Shown here one piece after another: positions 22,643-35,100 of a stretch of 64,000 nt of DNA. Numbering within the stretch: position 1 is the first letter of the stretch; each line of letters begins with the position of its first letter. The notes beneath the pieces are model-generated. The model made no database searches. It saw only the letters and a list, made by a program, of their open reading frames with translations, and had not been told where the DNA came from. This DNA comes from Linnemannia hyalina (lineage: Eukaryota; Mortierellomycota; Mortierellomycetes; Mortierellales; Mortierellaceae): contig JAHRHY010000006.1 of the NCBI GenBank assembly GCA_019671135.1, positions 62,001-126,000 of the forward strand, written 5' to 3'. Position numbers and translations under genes: made by a program.

Positions 22643-23856
22643 AGTTGTATATGTGTTGCGTAAAAGGGAGGAGGGAGGAAGGAAGGAGGGTGTGGTGTGA
22701 TGAATGAAGGGAATGAAAGAAGAAGAAAGAGTTGCGATCAACCCCCAGTCGTTTTGTCACCCTCGTTCATTGCCAGAAATCACAGTCCAATTGATCAAGG
22801 GCGAGTCTAAGCCACTGTCCGATCTCCTGGTCTCGTCTCACCGATAAAGTCAGACACACACACACCCAACACCTGCCGGTCTGGCTGCCAATACCGGTGT
22901 GGGAGAAGAAACAACCAGGCATGCCATCCACCTATAGACGCCATACTCAATTAACTCAGACTTGAGGTACACCCTTCTTTTCGCACCACACACAATGCAC
23001 CTTAATCTGGCAATCGGCGTCCCCCAAGGAGATCTTTGGCCTCATTTGACCCATCTCCCGTGTCTATCTTACACCTTCTCCTAAGCAGGGCCAATTGACT
23101 ACTGACGAGCAATTGTTGCCACCTAGTCACTTTGCTACAGTAAAGCACCTGTTAAGTGCGATAATAGGGCCCTCCCCCAAAAAGGATCAGCCTGTCAATG
23201 TTCTGGACTCCGATGTTCACCTTGCCATGCTAGATTCCTTCCTTTTCGTTCTTTTCACCAGATCAGTCCAAGCGATAGTACATGTCCGCATTGGTTCTTT
23301 CGATCTACTAGTTTTGTTTATGTTTTTATTTTCATGTCCGAGGATGGACACTCTCAGGTGGTATTCTTTTACCTCATCGGCGGTACAAGATTGACAACAG
23401 AAGGAAAAAAGAGATGGGGTGTTGCGGGCCGGAGTGTAGAAGAGGGACGGCGAGTTCGTTGCTGTCCAGGGTAAGTAACGAAGAGAGGGCCCAGATCGAA
23501 TCAGTCAACTTGTCCATGACCTGTCCCTTATCAGATTTTTTTAAGATTCGGCCTTAGCCGTCCTTCAAGTACACGCACGAGTACGTTTTTCGTTTTTTTG
23601 ATCTCCTTTTGGTGTTGTCCTTGCTATCCAACCTCCCCTCCCATTTCCTTTTTCTTCTCTCTCCTTTCCCTCTCTTTCTTTTTTCTCCTTTTTCTCTCTC
23701 TTCTTCGTTCCATTCCCACCAAACAACAACAACCACCCGCACAAGACATCTCGGACAAGCAAGATACCAGACATCACCAACTGCCAGCAACAGTCAGCAG
23801 CCGCCCGCTCCCGATCGATCGTATAGTACAACACCACACCAACACGCCCAACGCGC
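22643..23856. other. Divergent intergenic region between mutase and transporter genes
   Basis: About 1.2 kb separates two divergently transcribed genes, so both promoters should lie here. The side next to 22642 is GA-rich on the plus strand. The side next to 23857 is a long C/T-rich leader (about 23590-23720). A TTGTTGCCACC element near 23110 resembles the inverse of the F-box upstream box. No additional gene is seen. Confidence 0.5.
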
Positions 23857-26317
23857 ATGTCGGCAAAAAGCACAACAAAAACCGGCACTAGGCCTGCACC
23901 GGCTGCCGCCTCTTCCTCTAACTCCTCCGCCTCACCCGAGTCGGTTCCAAAGGTCACCCGGATCGTCTTTACCGCCCTTCTCCTCGACATCCTTGCCTTC
24001 ACCATCATCTTGCCCCTCTTCCCAAGACTCCTCCAGTTCTACCGCGACAGTGAGCATGGCGACCAGGTAACCCTTTTTTTTTTTTTTGTGTTGTTCATAT
24101 TTCCTTAATTTCTTATTTGTGTATGCTATGACCCAAAGAATCAACCGGAGAGAAGACAGGAATGAGCTGATCAGGAATCACAAGAGTGAATGTGAATGCA
24201 GACAACCGAATCGTTTTCGTTGACCATTAGTCTCTGTCTCCCCGTTGTTGTTTCGTGTGTGTGACGGGAAGAATCCATAATGGGCGACAAGGGATACCCA
24301 CGGATAAACGAACCACAGGGACAGGTCAACAAATAATGAGAGCGAGAAGAGGAAGGACAAGGCGGAGATCGCTTTTTTTCTCCGTCGGTGCCTTTTCGAG
24401 TGTTTGTTTACACGCTTCTTGTTCACAAAACGGGAAAGTAGAACAACAAGGAAAGCAGCCAACAACCATTGAAGCAAAGTTCAAGGAAAAGAAGAGTACA
24501 AACACAACAACCTTTCATTAACCTCTCCCTTCCTTCTTTCCTTCCTACCTTCCTTCCCTTCTTCCTTGTGCCCCACCTACATTTCACAAACCACCCTAAA
24601 ATTAGGCATCATTATTGGCATGGTCCTTATCGAGACTGACAGAGTTCCAGTCCGCCATCGGACTCAACGATGCCAAAAGCCCCTCCTCATCATCCATCAA
24701 ACGGCCCCCCAAGATGGATATCGTCCTCCTCGGCGGTGCTCTGGGTTCCCTTTTCTCGGTTCTTCAGTTCATTGCTTCACCTATTATTGGAAAGTTGTCG
24801 GATATCCTTGGACGGCGACGTGTTCTTCTCATCTCTATGGTAACTTTACACTTGATATTGCTGTATCTGATGATTTTTAATGCTTAGTTGTCGTTTTGTT
24901 GCTCTTTGATACAACGCTTACTCTTTGTTGATTAACGGGAAAACGCCACACAACTTTGAAACGCACATTAATTAACACTCATAACCCCTCCCCTTCATTT
25001 TTCTATTAGCTCGGGAACTTGATATCCTGTGCAGTATGGCTCTTCTCCTCAACCTTCGAACTCTTCGTCCTCTCCCGAATCATCGGCGGCCTCAGCGAAG
25101 GAAACGTCCAACTATCCATCGCAATGATCTCCGACATCACCACCCCTGCCACTCGCTCAAAGGGCCTCGCCATGGTCGGCATTGCTTTCGCGATTGCGTT
25201 TACTGTCGGGCCCGCATTGGGCGCTTATTTTGCGAATAAGGATCTGGTCGCGGCTTGGCCCGGGTTGGCACAGTATGGATTGCATCCCTTTTCGGGCTCG
25301 GCCTTGTTGGCGCTTGTGCTGTTGACGGTGGAGAGTTTGTATTTGTATGCGAGGTTGCCAGAGACGAATTCGGAGAGTTGGAGATTGGCGGTTCAGCAGA
25401 CCGTTCAGCAGGAGACGACTGATGATGCTTCTGGACCCTCCTCGTCATCAACCCCTGTCACCACCAAGCCTGCCTCTACCTCCTCTTCTCCAACAGCAGG
25501 ACTGGACCAGGAAAAGATTCAAGCCTTGCAACAATCCTACCTCTCCGTCCTCTCATTCACCCACTTTGCTCACCTCTTCCTCTTCTCCGGGATGGAATTC
25601 ACCCTCACCTTCCTCACCTTCCACCTCTTCGACTTTTCACACATGCAACAAGGCGCCTTACTCGGCTACATCGGGATCTTATCCTCCCTCCTCCAAGGAG
25701 GCTATGTCCGTCGCCGCGCTCACATCGTCGGTGAGAAACGTATGGTCCTCCAGGGGATGGTCGCCGCAGCAATCGGATTAGGATCCATCGCCCTTGTGTC
25801 GGGCGGCGGTGGTTCTACCACCACTCTTCTCGGAGGGAAGTCTACCCTCTTCCCTGCGTATGTGATTGATGCTATTGAGTGGTTGGACACTCAGGAATGG
25901 TCCCGGAAGACTAGAATGTGGGGCTTGTACGCTGGAGCTACAGGATTGGCCGTGACGAGCGCAACCGTCGTCAACTGCCTCACATCCCTCGCAAGTCTCG
26001 TCTGCGACATGGGTTCCAATGACTCCCTCCCCACACCCGCCTCCACCTCCTCCACAACCACCACAACCAAGAAGCAACCCATCGGGAAGGGTCTGGCACT
26101 GGGACGGTTCCGCTCCTGGGGCCAACTGGGTCGTGCCGCAGGACCGATTGCTGCCTGCAGTTTGTATTGGCGTGTAGGACCCTTGGTCTGTTATGGCACT
26201 GCTTCTGTGGCCGTCTTTGCGGTCGCTTTCCTCGCTAGTAGAATCTTGCCTGAGGTGCGTAAACTGCCCATCCGCACCCGGGCCGCTGCCGCCGCTTCTA
26301 CCAAGAAGACAAAATAA
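23857..26317 (+). CDS. MFS transporter of the MFSD10/TETRAN type
   Basis: This is a 583-residue major facilitator superfamily membrane protein. Exons are 23857-24066, 24606-24839 and 25010-26317, joined at codon boundaries across GT-AG introns of 539 and 170 nt. The N-terminal tail is Ser/Ala-rich. The first membrane segment (FTALLLDILAFTIILPLFP) and the loop between segments 2 and 3 with the MFS A-motif (GKLSDILGRRRVLL) closely follow vertebrate MFSD10, as does RIIGGLSEGNVQLS. A low-complexity Ser/Thr/Pro loop near residues 285-310 separates the two six-helix halves, and another lies near residue 490. MFSD10 homologues are thought to be organic anion or drug efflux carriers; the substrate here is unknown. 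AATAAA follows at 26357. It converges on the BRCT gene. Confidence 0.9.
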
Positions 26318-26501
26318 CTCTACACTTCAACACGACCAATTTTTCTCATTGCATTAAATAAACAAACACCATAGATATCCCACTTGTAATCCATTTCGTT
26401 CTTCATGCGATTGTATTTTTTGACTGATGTAAAAGGAATGCGTCTAAATGCAAGTACGAAAAAAAGAATAGGGACCCTCACCGAGAGCATACAGTACGCA
26501 C

Positions 26502-29500
26502 TTAAGCGAGGGCATGGGTCCGACCAAGATCCAACTTCTGCCTCAGGATCCCAAGGATAATCAACTCATGAGAATACACCAGCGCCCCTGCATCTAAAAT
26601 AGGCCCCCACATATCCTTGTCATCCTCGCACGACACCACCGCCAAGACTTCATTATCCTCATCATCCTCATCCTCATCCTCATCCTCATCTTCAGTTTCC
26701 TGCTTCTTCTTCCTGTTCCTAGAACCCTTCTTGACTGCAGCCTCCTTGCGCTGGTTAGACTTGACAATCCGGTCTTTCAAAAACCCAAGCCCTGTTTGCA
26801 ACAACGCAGTCGCCTTGCCACCACCAGCCTCAACAAGGAGCTTGAGCGCCGCTAGTTTGGGAACCGTTGAGGGCGAGATGTAAATCACACAGTTCTCAAA
26901 GACCTTCCTCTCCTGCGCGCGCTCCAGGGACTCGGACAGGCTCATATCAAACTTGGCCTCGTTCTCCGGATCCTTAATTTGATAGTCCTTCTCGTCTAAT
27001 AGACATGTATAAAATTTCCAACTTCAATTAATAACTGGCTGATATGATGCACACACACATGGTTCATCCAAAAAGGCGATAGAGAACATACCAAGAATAG
27101 TGTTGGCGTCGATGCAGGCTTGAAGCCAGTCCTCGTGGACAATAATCTTGCCCTGGGCCAAAGCTGTCAAGAACTTCTCCGTACGACCAACATTCTTGGC
27201 TACCAAGTGAGTACACTGATCCACCGCTGTCGTCGACACAATTCCGAGTGCCTTGAGTGCCTTGACTTGCTTAGCATTTGGCTCCTTGGTAAGGCCTGTC
27301 GAGATGTAGCGCGCATGCTTGAACTTTGATACCGGTACTGGTGCCGCCGTCGCCTCAGCAGTTTCGCCAGCGGGAGTGGTTGAATCGGCAGGGGAGGTAG
27401 AAACCTCTCTCTCCTTGTCAGCCTTGATCACTTTCCTGGACCTCTTGACCGGCGTCTTCAGACCAGCAGCAACAACAGCATTCTCGCTCTCGTTTCCAGT
27501 GTCCTCCTGGCTCTTCACAGGTGTCCTGGGGCCCTCGGCGGTGCCCATGCTGGTGCGTTTCCGCTTGGTCGGTGATGTGGGTGTCTTCCTAGGATTCGGC
27601 AGTGCATCTGCCTCGTCAGCGTCAACATCCATAGAGTCGTCAGCATCCCGGTCATCAATCAGCGCAGTCTTGCCTCGCTTCTTCCTTCGCTTCTCGTCCC
27701 GCAGTTCGTCCTGAAAATCGTTCATGTCAGGAACGATCTGCTGAAGCGCCTTGGTGGCCTCAAGAGCAGCGCCACGTCTCCTCGAGACAATACGAACTCC
27801 TCCTGGACTACTGCTTCCTGGTATCGCTGCATCGTTATCCGCGTGGCTGTTTGACAACGAAGAAGCTTCCTGTGCTGCACCACTGGCCGATCTAGAGCCT
27901 CGTCTAGGGGTAGCCTTGCGCGGTGAAGGGGTTGACTGGTGCGTCTCGACGCCCTCCATGGCTGCGAGTCCTGCTGAGCTCCGCCGACCGGCGCGGGTGG
28001 CGGCTTTAGATTTCTCCGGCGCAGGCTGTTCAGGTTGCTCAGAGAGGTGTTCGTTGTCGCCTGTCGCCATATCCTTCAGCAACAAACTTGTAGTCGCAAT
28101 AGGATCAACATTTGACGAAGTGCTCTCTTCTCTTGCCTCGTTCGTATCGGGCTGTGTGCTAACCTCCTCGAACGCGTCGGGAGAAGTCCACTCCTCGATT
28201 AAATCTGGTGAGAGTCCTGTACCAAAGACTTCCGTAAGCTGACTGTTGAGCGGAAACAGGCCGTAGCGGGGCTTAGTCTCACTCTGCATGCACCAGCTCA
28301 GATAGCAATCCTCTAACCAAAAATGATTGACCACTTTGACGTTCCATTCATTGCCCTTCGCGAACTTTTCTCCTGAAGCGCTATTACACAATAACAATAG
28401 TTTGTGGTTAGTACTTGATGGAGTAAAACCTTCATATACGAGAATCGTATCTCAGCGATAAGGACTTACTCTCCGCAAATGATATGGGTGGTGGGCTCGG
28501 CGTGTGTTTTACTCGCCAGTTCAGGTTTGTAGATGGCTCCTGTAGCAATAATCATGCGCTTGAGATATTCGCGAATCGGGCCATTGTAGTTGGAGACGGT
28601 CATGACCAAGGATGTCATGCCAGGGATGTAACCATTGGGGATGGGGTAGTGAAGCAGCGATGCCGTGGGAGACGGCATGGTCCCAGTGCGCAAAACATGG
28701 TACATCCAATCCAGAGATGCAACAATCTTTCCATCGTTAGATGCCTAAATTTTTGAAGTAAGAATGTGTATATTGTGGTCAGTAGCTGAACAAACAGAGA
28801 TACTGGCTATGACATGTCCCGCATTCAACATCGCAGAGTCGGGGTTACCTCAAAATAGAGATCTCCATCGCGGACACGACAGATGACAACATCAACCATG
28901 TCGTTTGCGTATTCGTCTACAAGGAATCCTCCTGCCTGAGCAATTCTTTCAGCAAATTTTTGCAGATTTTCCGGAGTAATTGGTAGGTCGGCTTCCATGA
29001 ATATATACTTGTCCTGCAAAAACTTGTCCTGGATCTCGTTTGGCGAGTTAAGAAAGTTCACCACCGACTTGACAGAGTTGGCGAAGAGCTGGGGCGTGGG
29101 AGCTGGCGTTGGTTTTGGGTAAATCTCGTCGTCCATCTCCTGCATCGGTGGGTCTGGGTACAAGTACATTGTCTAGAAACACATCACGTAATTAATTGTT
29201 AAGAACGAATGACGATAATCGCCTTTCAAGACAACCACAACGTGAGCGAACCGGACATACCTCGGGAATATGGCACCTAGCGTTGCAGCACGTCTGAAAC
29301 CAATGCGGCATCACGACCTTGATATTCAACTCTGGGTGAGCCATCGCATACTCGTACTTTGCCTATCAATCCCCCAACAACAGGCATCTGTTAGCCTCAA
29401 TAATTACGTTTCTTGGTCCTGCATTCCTGCTGCAGTGTTGCATTTTAAACCGCTTACCCCTGATGATGCGAGAGCGATCAGATGTGTCACGCTGTTGCTG

Positions 29501-30777
29501 AGTGTAGCCGAATAGGATCCTCCATAAGAGTCGAGTGCGTCGCAAATGAGCTGGCGGTCATAGTCCGGTAACTATAACGGTAAACACACAGAAGATCATG
29601 AAGGCGTAAGACTGAGTATGAAAAAAAAAACATTGTCGCGTCAACAAAGGTGAAGGGTGAGAGAGGGTTGCCACGCGTACTCCTGTAGTCGTTATGCATA
29701 AGCCAGAGAAAATCATCCTTGGATCCGCAGAAAACGCATAAGGACTAGTGTAAATAAAAGGTGTGACGACATGGTTAGAGTGCTGCAAAGTTGTTGACAA
29801 ACAAAGCAGGTAGTCCATTGGTCTTCCTTGATGAGCATAAACTTACTCCTGTACAATGTCTGTTTTTATTGACCGCCTCACCCACTCGGGCTAAATGACG
29901 AAAAGAAAACGAGAGGCAAAGGTCAGAAAAGACGTTGTTTTGGTGGCAAGGCCCTTCAACTCGCCGCAGCAACTGCCCAACTGTGCAAAGCAAAGAAAGG
30001 AAGTCTAGAGAACACATGACAATACGTACTGTAACGATATGGATCCCGCGTGCAACGGCGTGTTTGTAGTCTGGGATATCCAGGTTCTCTGAAATGATGT
30101 GTGTTGTTGGTGAGGTGGTGGTTTCCCATGCGATTTGGCTTGTACTGGTAGACGTTCGTGTCTTCATCGCTCCATGTTCACACAGAGCCATTTCGAGCTA
30201 TTGAGAGGAAAGACACAAACAAACAAACAAACAAAGAAAAAAACACAATAATGCGGCGTGAGAAGGTTGAGTTCGTTCGCTTCTGTTGGCCAAAATAAAT
30301 TCCAGAAAATATAAATGGTGGCAAAGGACACCAACCCAGCGTGTCCCTCTGTCCCTTCGACGTTGACAAAAACAAATAATGCAAGATCCCTATTTCAGTT
30401 GACTACGGTACCTCATCGGCCAAGACTTTGGAGAGGAAGGGACTGAGGTAGAAGACAACGTCCTGGAAGAAGAGGTCGGTCACCATGTCCTGCTCATGAA
30501 CGTCACTCTCCCCTTGCTGCTGCTCGTCTTCCTGCTCACCCTCACCTTCGCCGGCACCATCGTCATCGTGGTCAGCTCCCTCCTCCTGACCACCAAAGTC
30601 ATGGTGTCCCTCATCCTCGCCTAAGTTGGATGTGGGGATGAGTGGTCCTGGTGAGCTGGGGTTGTGTTGGACGACGGACATTGGTGTGTCTTCTTCTTGG
30701 CCTGGAGCTGTGAGGGTGGGTTGCTGTTGCTGTTGCTCGTCGCCGTTGGTGGTGCTGTCTTCTCCTGAGTGTGACAT
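26502..30777 (-). CDS. Six-BRCT DNA-damage scaffold, Rtt107/Brc1-like
   Basis: Ten coding exons on the minus strand give 1079 residues (yeast Rtt107 has 1070): 30777-30412, 30197-30030, 29890-29847, 29744-29681, 29571-29458, 29362-29261, 29172-28849, 28744-28470, 28380-27092 and 26995-26502. All junctions are GT-AG and keep frame. An acidic, Gln-rich leader precedes BRCT1 (about 100-205). BRCT2-4 follow (about 206-530; W residues in LDWMYHV and HFWLEDCYLSW). A long charged linker with basic and Asp/Glu runs separates them from the C-terminal pair BRCT5-6 (about 835-1079). BRCT5 has the phosphate-binding pattern STG...TEK with W in HEDWLQACID, as in the domains that bind phosphorylated H2A. 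BRCT6 carries an inserted acidic run (DEDEDEDED). The family scaffolds replication-stress repair at damaged chromatin. Confidence 0.88.
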
Positions 30778-31425
30778 TAGCGTTTGTATGTATAAGTGTA
30801 AATGTGTGAGTGTGTTTGCGTGGTTGTGGTCGGATGTGAGAGTGTGAATAAGAGTGTATGTGTATGTGAATGTGTGTGAGTGAGAGATCACGAAGACGTG
30901 AGAGTGCGCGGTGAGGAGAAAGGGTCGCGACGACAATTTCGTTTGACTTGTGGAGTCGACTCGCAGCGCTTGATAACAGTGACTGTTTGCCACCAAAATC
31001 AACAAACAATATCCCCTTGACCATATGTAGTCGGTCAAATGCTGAAAGGATGTCGCCACCCTTGATACCACATAGCCTCATCCACAGGAACTCGAGCGTA
31101 GCTGAAGACACCGTGCAAGAAACGGAGGGGCGCTACCTCTGGATATTCAACCTTGCTGCGGTTCATTATCCCAGTGAAAAGAACGACTCGATCGACACTG
31201 CCTCCACACCCAAACAATGGTACCATATCAACTCGATTGACACGCGCTCATCAGTACGATCATCAGACAACCCGCAGCCCAGTGTTCATATTGATCAACC
31301 TGACCAATGTCTCAATAACCACTACTGTCGCGCACACTCTAACCTCCACCGGTGGCGACCTCTCATCCCAAAAATAATGGACCTTCTATCCTTTCGCTCA
31401 CAAAGGACGCACCAGCAATCCCAAT
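30778..31425. other. 5' flank of the BRCT gene
   Basis: Immediately upstream of the BRCT start there is a TGTG/GTGA-rich stretch (about 30780-30890) and a TTTGCCACCAAA element near 30978, the inverse of the box found at F-box genes. A short segment near 31350 reads CCGGTGGCGACC. No gene is recognised. Confidence 0.4.
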
Positions 31426-31811
31426 TCACTGAACATGCGGCACTGCAAGAGAACGAGTGAAATGCCCATACTTTTGAAACCCATCACTCTGCATCCAAGT
31501 CGTTATCCTCCAAGTTGGGAGTCCAGTATTGTCAAGGTGTAGACTTGTAGGGATCAGATCCCCGAGGCGGTATGAATGCTTTTGAGTGGCGACCTCGAAG
31601 TTTGTGTAGAGTGAGCGGATGAAATGCATCGATACAGGACTAGGAGATGAGGAAACGGTACTTGCTATCGGTCGCTTAAAGGTCCCCAGACGATGAGATC
31701 GACTATCTCGGAGCGACGATAGATTTGTTCCTCTATGTTAAATGGCTCAACAGTAGATATGGATATGGAGTACGGTGTGGAAATGAAGCAAGCGTTGACA
31801 GATGGAGGCAT
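31426..31811 (-). pseudogene. Possible relic of an unidentified gene
   Basis: Two adjoining open stretches on the minus strand look more protein-like than their surroundings: a 48-codon frame from ATG 31811 (IEEQIYRRSEIVDLIVWG) ending at TAG 31667-31665, and a 67-codon frame 31629-31426 (LGDLIPTSLHLDNTGLP, TWRITTWMQSDGF). I do not recognise the family. The frames could be pieces of one decayed gene or chance open frames. Confidence 0.2.
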
Positions 31812-32106
31812 GGTACATTAAGTGTTCCCTCTCACATGCTGGGGGAAAACCAGATCAAAGGAAGGGGCCATCACGCAGATGAAGGTAAAGGATCTGTCTA
31901 GCAAAGAGAAGGAGAGAGACGCTCTTATTTTTTCCCCTTCGTTCGCTCTTGTTCTTCGCGTTTACCTTTCTGCTTAAATCAGATCAAAGCAGAAAAAGAA
32001 AGTATACTGTCTCCGAACAAATACCTTCTCTCATCCGTCCGGACTAAATGAAAATGAAAAAAGTAGCAAGAAAACACCAATAACATCAAAAACATAAATT
32101 CATCCT

Positions 32107-32139
32107 CCTCTCTCTCTCTCTCTCTCTTTCTCTTTCTCA
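32107..32139. repeat. (CT)n microsatellite
   Basis: A run of CT units, interrupted near its end by TTT, within the gene-poor stretch. Confidence 0.85.
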
Positions 32140-35100
32140 ATTAGGCTGTTTCGAACAAAGGCGCAACATAAAAAAAGTGAGAGCGGTACCCTGGAACTGA
32201 GAAAGGGAAAAGGGTATTGTTTGTCCATGGGGACACCACCTTGCCCGCTTTTTTGTTTATTCTCCAAAAATCATATCCAATGAGGAGGTGTCTTGACCTA
32301 AAAAGGGGCGAAATGCAACCAACGGTCGGTCTGATCTGATCAGTGATCAGTCTCCGTCTACGGGCAATCGCGTAGTCTCGGAGGAGACCTAGGAAAATAC
32401 CAGGTAAGGGAAAGAGAAGACCGCAAAGCTTCACACGGTTCAGGTATACACAAAAACATCGTGCTTTTTATTATCCTTCCTACTACTCTAGGGCTACCTG
32501 TATTCCTTTTTACCTTCGATTAGCAATTCTCCTTATGGACAAACGATCCTCCTCTACTTCTTCCTGCCCGCATTGTTGGCCCTTTTAGCAACTGCTCTTC
32601 TTTCCTCTTTTGTCATTTTCCCTTTCTTCCTCCAATGGACGCGAGAGAGTTACTTTCTCCACAACCACCCGAAGGCATGCTTACAGAAGCAATTGAATGC
32701 TGCATTCTCTCGTCGTCTACTCTCCGCACTCTCTCAAGCCCCCCCCCATGCATGGTCTTTACGACAGATTCGATTCAGCAATAGCAAGAAGGCTCACTAT
32801 GGCCTGTGAAAGAGAAACGTTATTCCTCTCTCTTTCACCTTTGTCTCTATCACTCTGGTTTACAAAAACAAACGAGAGTTATGACAACATTGGTTACTGG
32901 TTTGCATGTTTTCCAAGAACACCATAGAGAATAAATAAGGGTAGCCCAGACCGGCCTTAGGTTAAAACTCCCATGATAGACTGCCATCAACCATGCTGAC
33001 GTTTTGTTGGGGTTCGTTCACAAAAAAAAAAGAGGCATACTTTCGGCAAATAAGGAAGGCCAAAGAGCAACGAGAAAGAAAAAGGTCGGAAAAGAGGGAA
33101 GGAAAGGCAGAAGGGGAACGGAAATGATGTTCAAGACGGCATTATTTTCTCACTGAATGCAATTTGGGATTGCTGTACGTCGCACAAGTGCACTTCTAAA
33201 GAGAAAAGGGTTCTAGAGAAAAAAAAAAACACAGACCAATTTTGTTTGTTTTTCTTTTGGGGGGAGCTAGCCCTTTCTCACAAAGATGTGGGGGAGGAAA
33301 GTGGAAAGGAGGGAAAAGAGGGTTAAGCGCCCATTTTTTTTTTGTCTTGGCTTCTTGGACCTTCCAAAGAACAAAAACATTGGGCGTTTCGTTGTCACTA
33401 TTGGAAGTCAGCTTCTGGACAGTGGGGGGGATGAAGTTGACACTAAAAGGCTGGTGGAGGGAGGCGCAGGCTAGCCTGGCCCTTTCATGTATTCTGTTCC
33501 ACAATGGTAGAGGATAGCATTGGTAAGAGAAAATGATGGTTCACTGAGAATAACCGGGGACAGTCAAGTTCGCGTTGTCTTGTTCGTAGAGATTCGGAAG
33601 GATGAGGAACAGGAACGAGCATAAAGATGAAAAAAGAACGTGTAAAATAAAAGGAGGGATGATGTGACACTTTTTGCGGTGCATGCTCGGCTTGATTGGC
33701 TACCAGACCACCGTTTGTCGTGAATGATCGTTCGTTTCTTTGTTCTCGTTCGCAATTTCTTTGTTGCCTTTGACCCATCCATCGATGAACAAACGAGAAC
33801 AAAAATAAAAAAGGACGCAAACAAAGGGCTCAAGGGCACACCTCCATGTCAATAATAGGAGCGTTGGGAACGAGAATTGAAATAACAAAGGTTAGACAAC
33901 AACAACCAAAAGGCCAAGCGCATGGTGTCACAACGACCAATTATTCATAATCTGGCTCGGGCCACCTCTCCCCCTTCTTCCCTCCCCTTCCCTTCCCTCT
34001 GCCTTCCTTTACTGCTTGTCCACCCTCATCCGATTTCTTCCTTGCATCCTCCTTTCCATTCAAGCTAAGAACGAGTCAGAAATTGTGTTTCTCAATGGCT
34101 CCATCTACCAAGGCCTGTTCCTGAAGCCTCTAAGCATATCAGGTCTCAAGAGCGATCGATCGAAGTGAACCATTGACCCAAAACGAGATGGATGGATATT
34201 GTTTACGAGAAATGGAATTTGGGCTGAGATTTTCATAATTTTTTTTCGAACCCCTACTCTAATTACCATGGTGGACAAATAAAAAAAAATAACGCAAACA
34301 AAGAAAGCATTGGCCATGAAACCACCCTATTTCTAGGCTAACGTGTGTTCAGTTTCAATTGAGTCCACCTTTTGCATGCAAGGGAGCGAAGGGGTAGAGG
34401 ACACGAATATGTCCGTAAGGGAATAAAATTATACAGGCACTTCGCATGACAACGGGGAGAGACGGAATAATGAGCATCCGGAGTATTCCCCTATGAGGTC
34501 ACTCTTTCCAAACCACTCTAATTTTTTTGACATATGTCAAGTTGGTGCTCAAGGGAGAAGGGGAGTGGATGAGGTTTTTTTTTCTCTTACCTTAGGCGAA
34601 GAGGACCATAGGACAGGAAGAAATGAGACGATAGCTTTGCAATTGAAAAGGGACAATAAGTCAACGAAAAGAAGAAGAGGGAACAGTGGATTCTACCATA
34701 GGAAGAGGCGACAACCCATAGTGAATTGCAAAAGGAGAAACGACCGGGCCTGAGTGCGAAATGAAAGAAGGGGAGTGCGAGACGAGAGAACAAAGGAATC
34801 TTTCCACGGATGCAAAAGCTGCGGATCGCCCGATTGTTTCTGTCCTCTCTCTCTGTCTCTATGTCTCAGATGAGAAAGGGCTACATCTCTGTTTTCTTTC
34901 CAGCTGGTTTCTATTCTTGTCCCCGCATCCTTCTTTTTCTACGACTACAATGTACCTTCGTCGGAACTCTCCTTTCTGTGGGAAATTGACTCGAAAAGGG
35001 TTCATCCTCCTTATTCCCCACTCTCGTGGCCTTTTGTTTCCAAGGCATGCAAAGTGTAAGGAGACAACTGCGATTGAATTGAGAGTCCCTCGCGTTTCCT

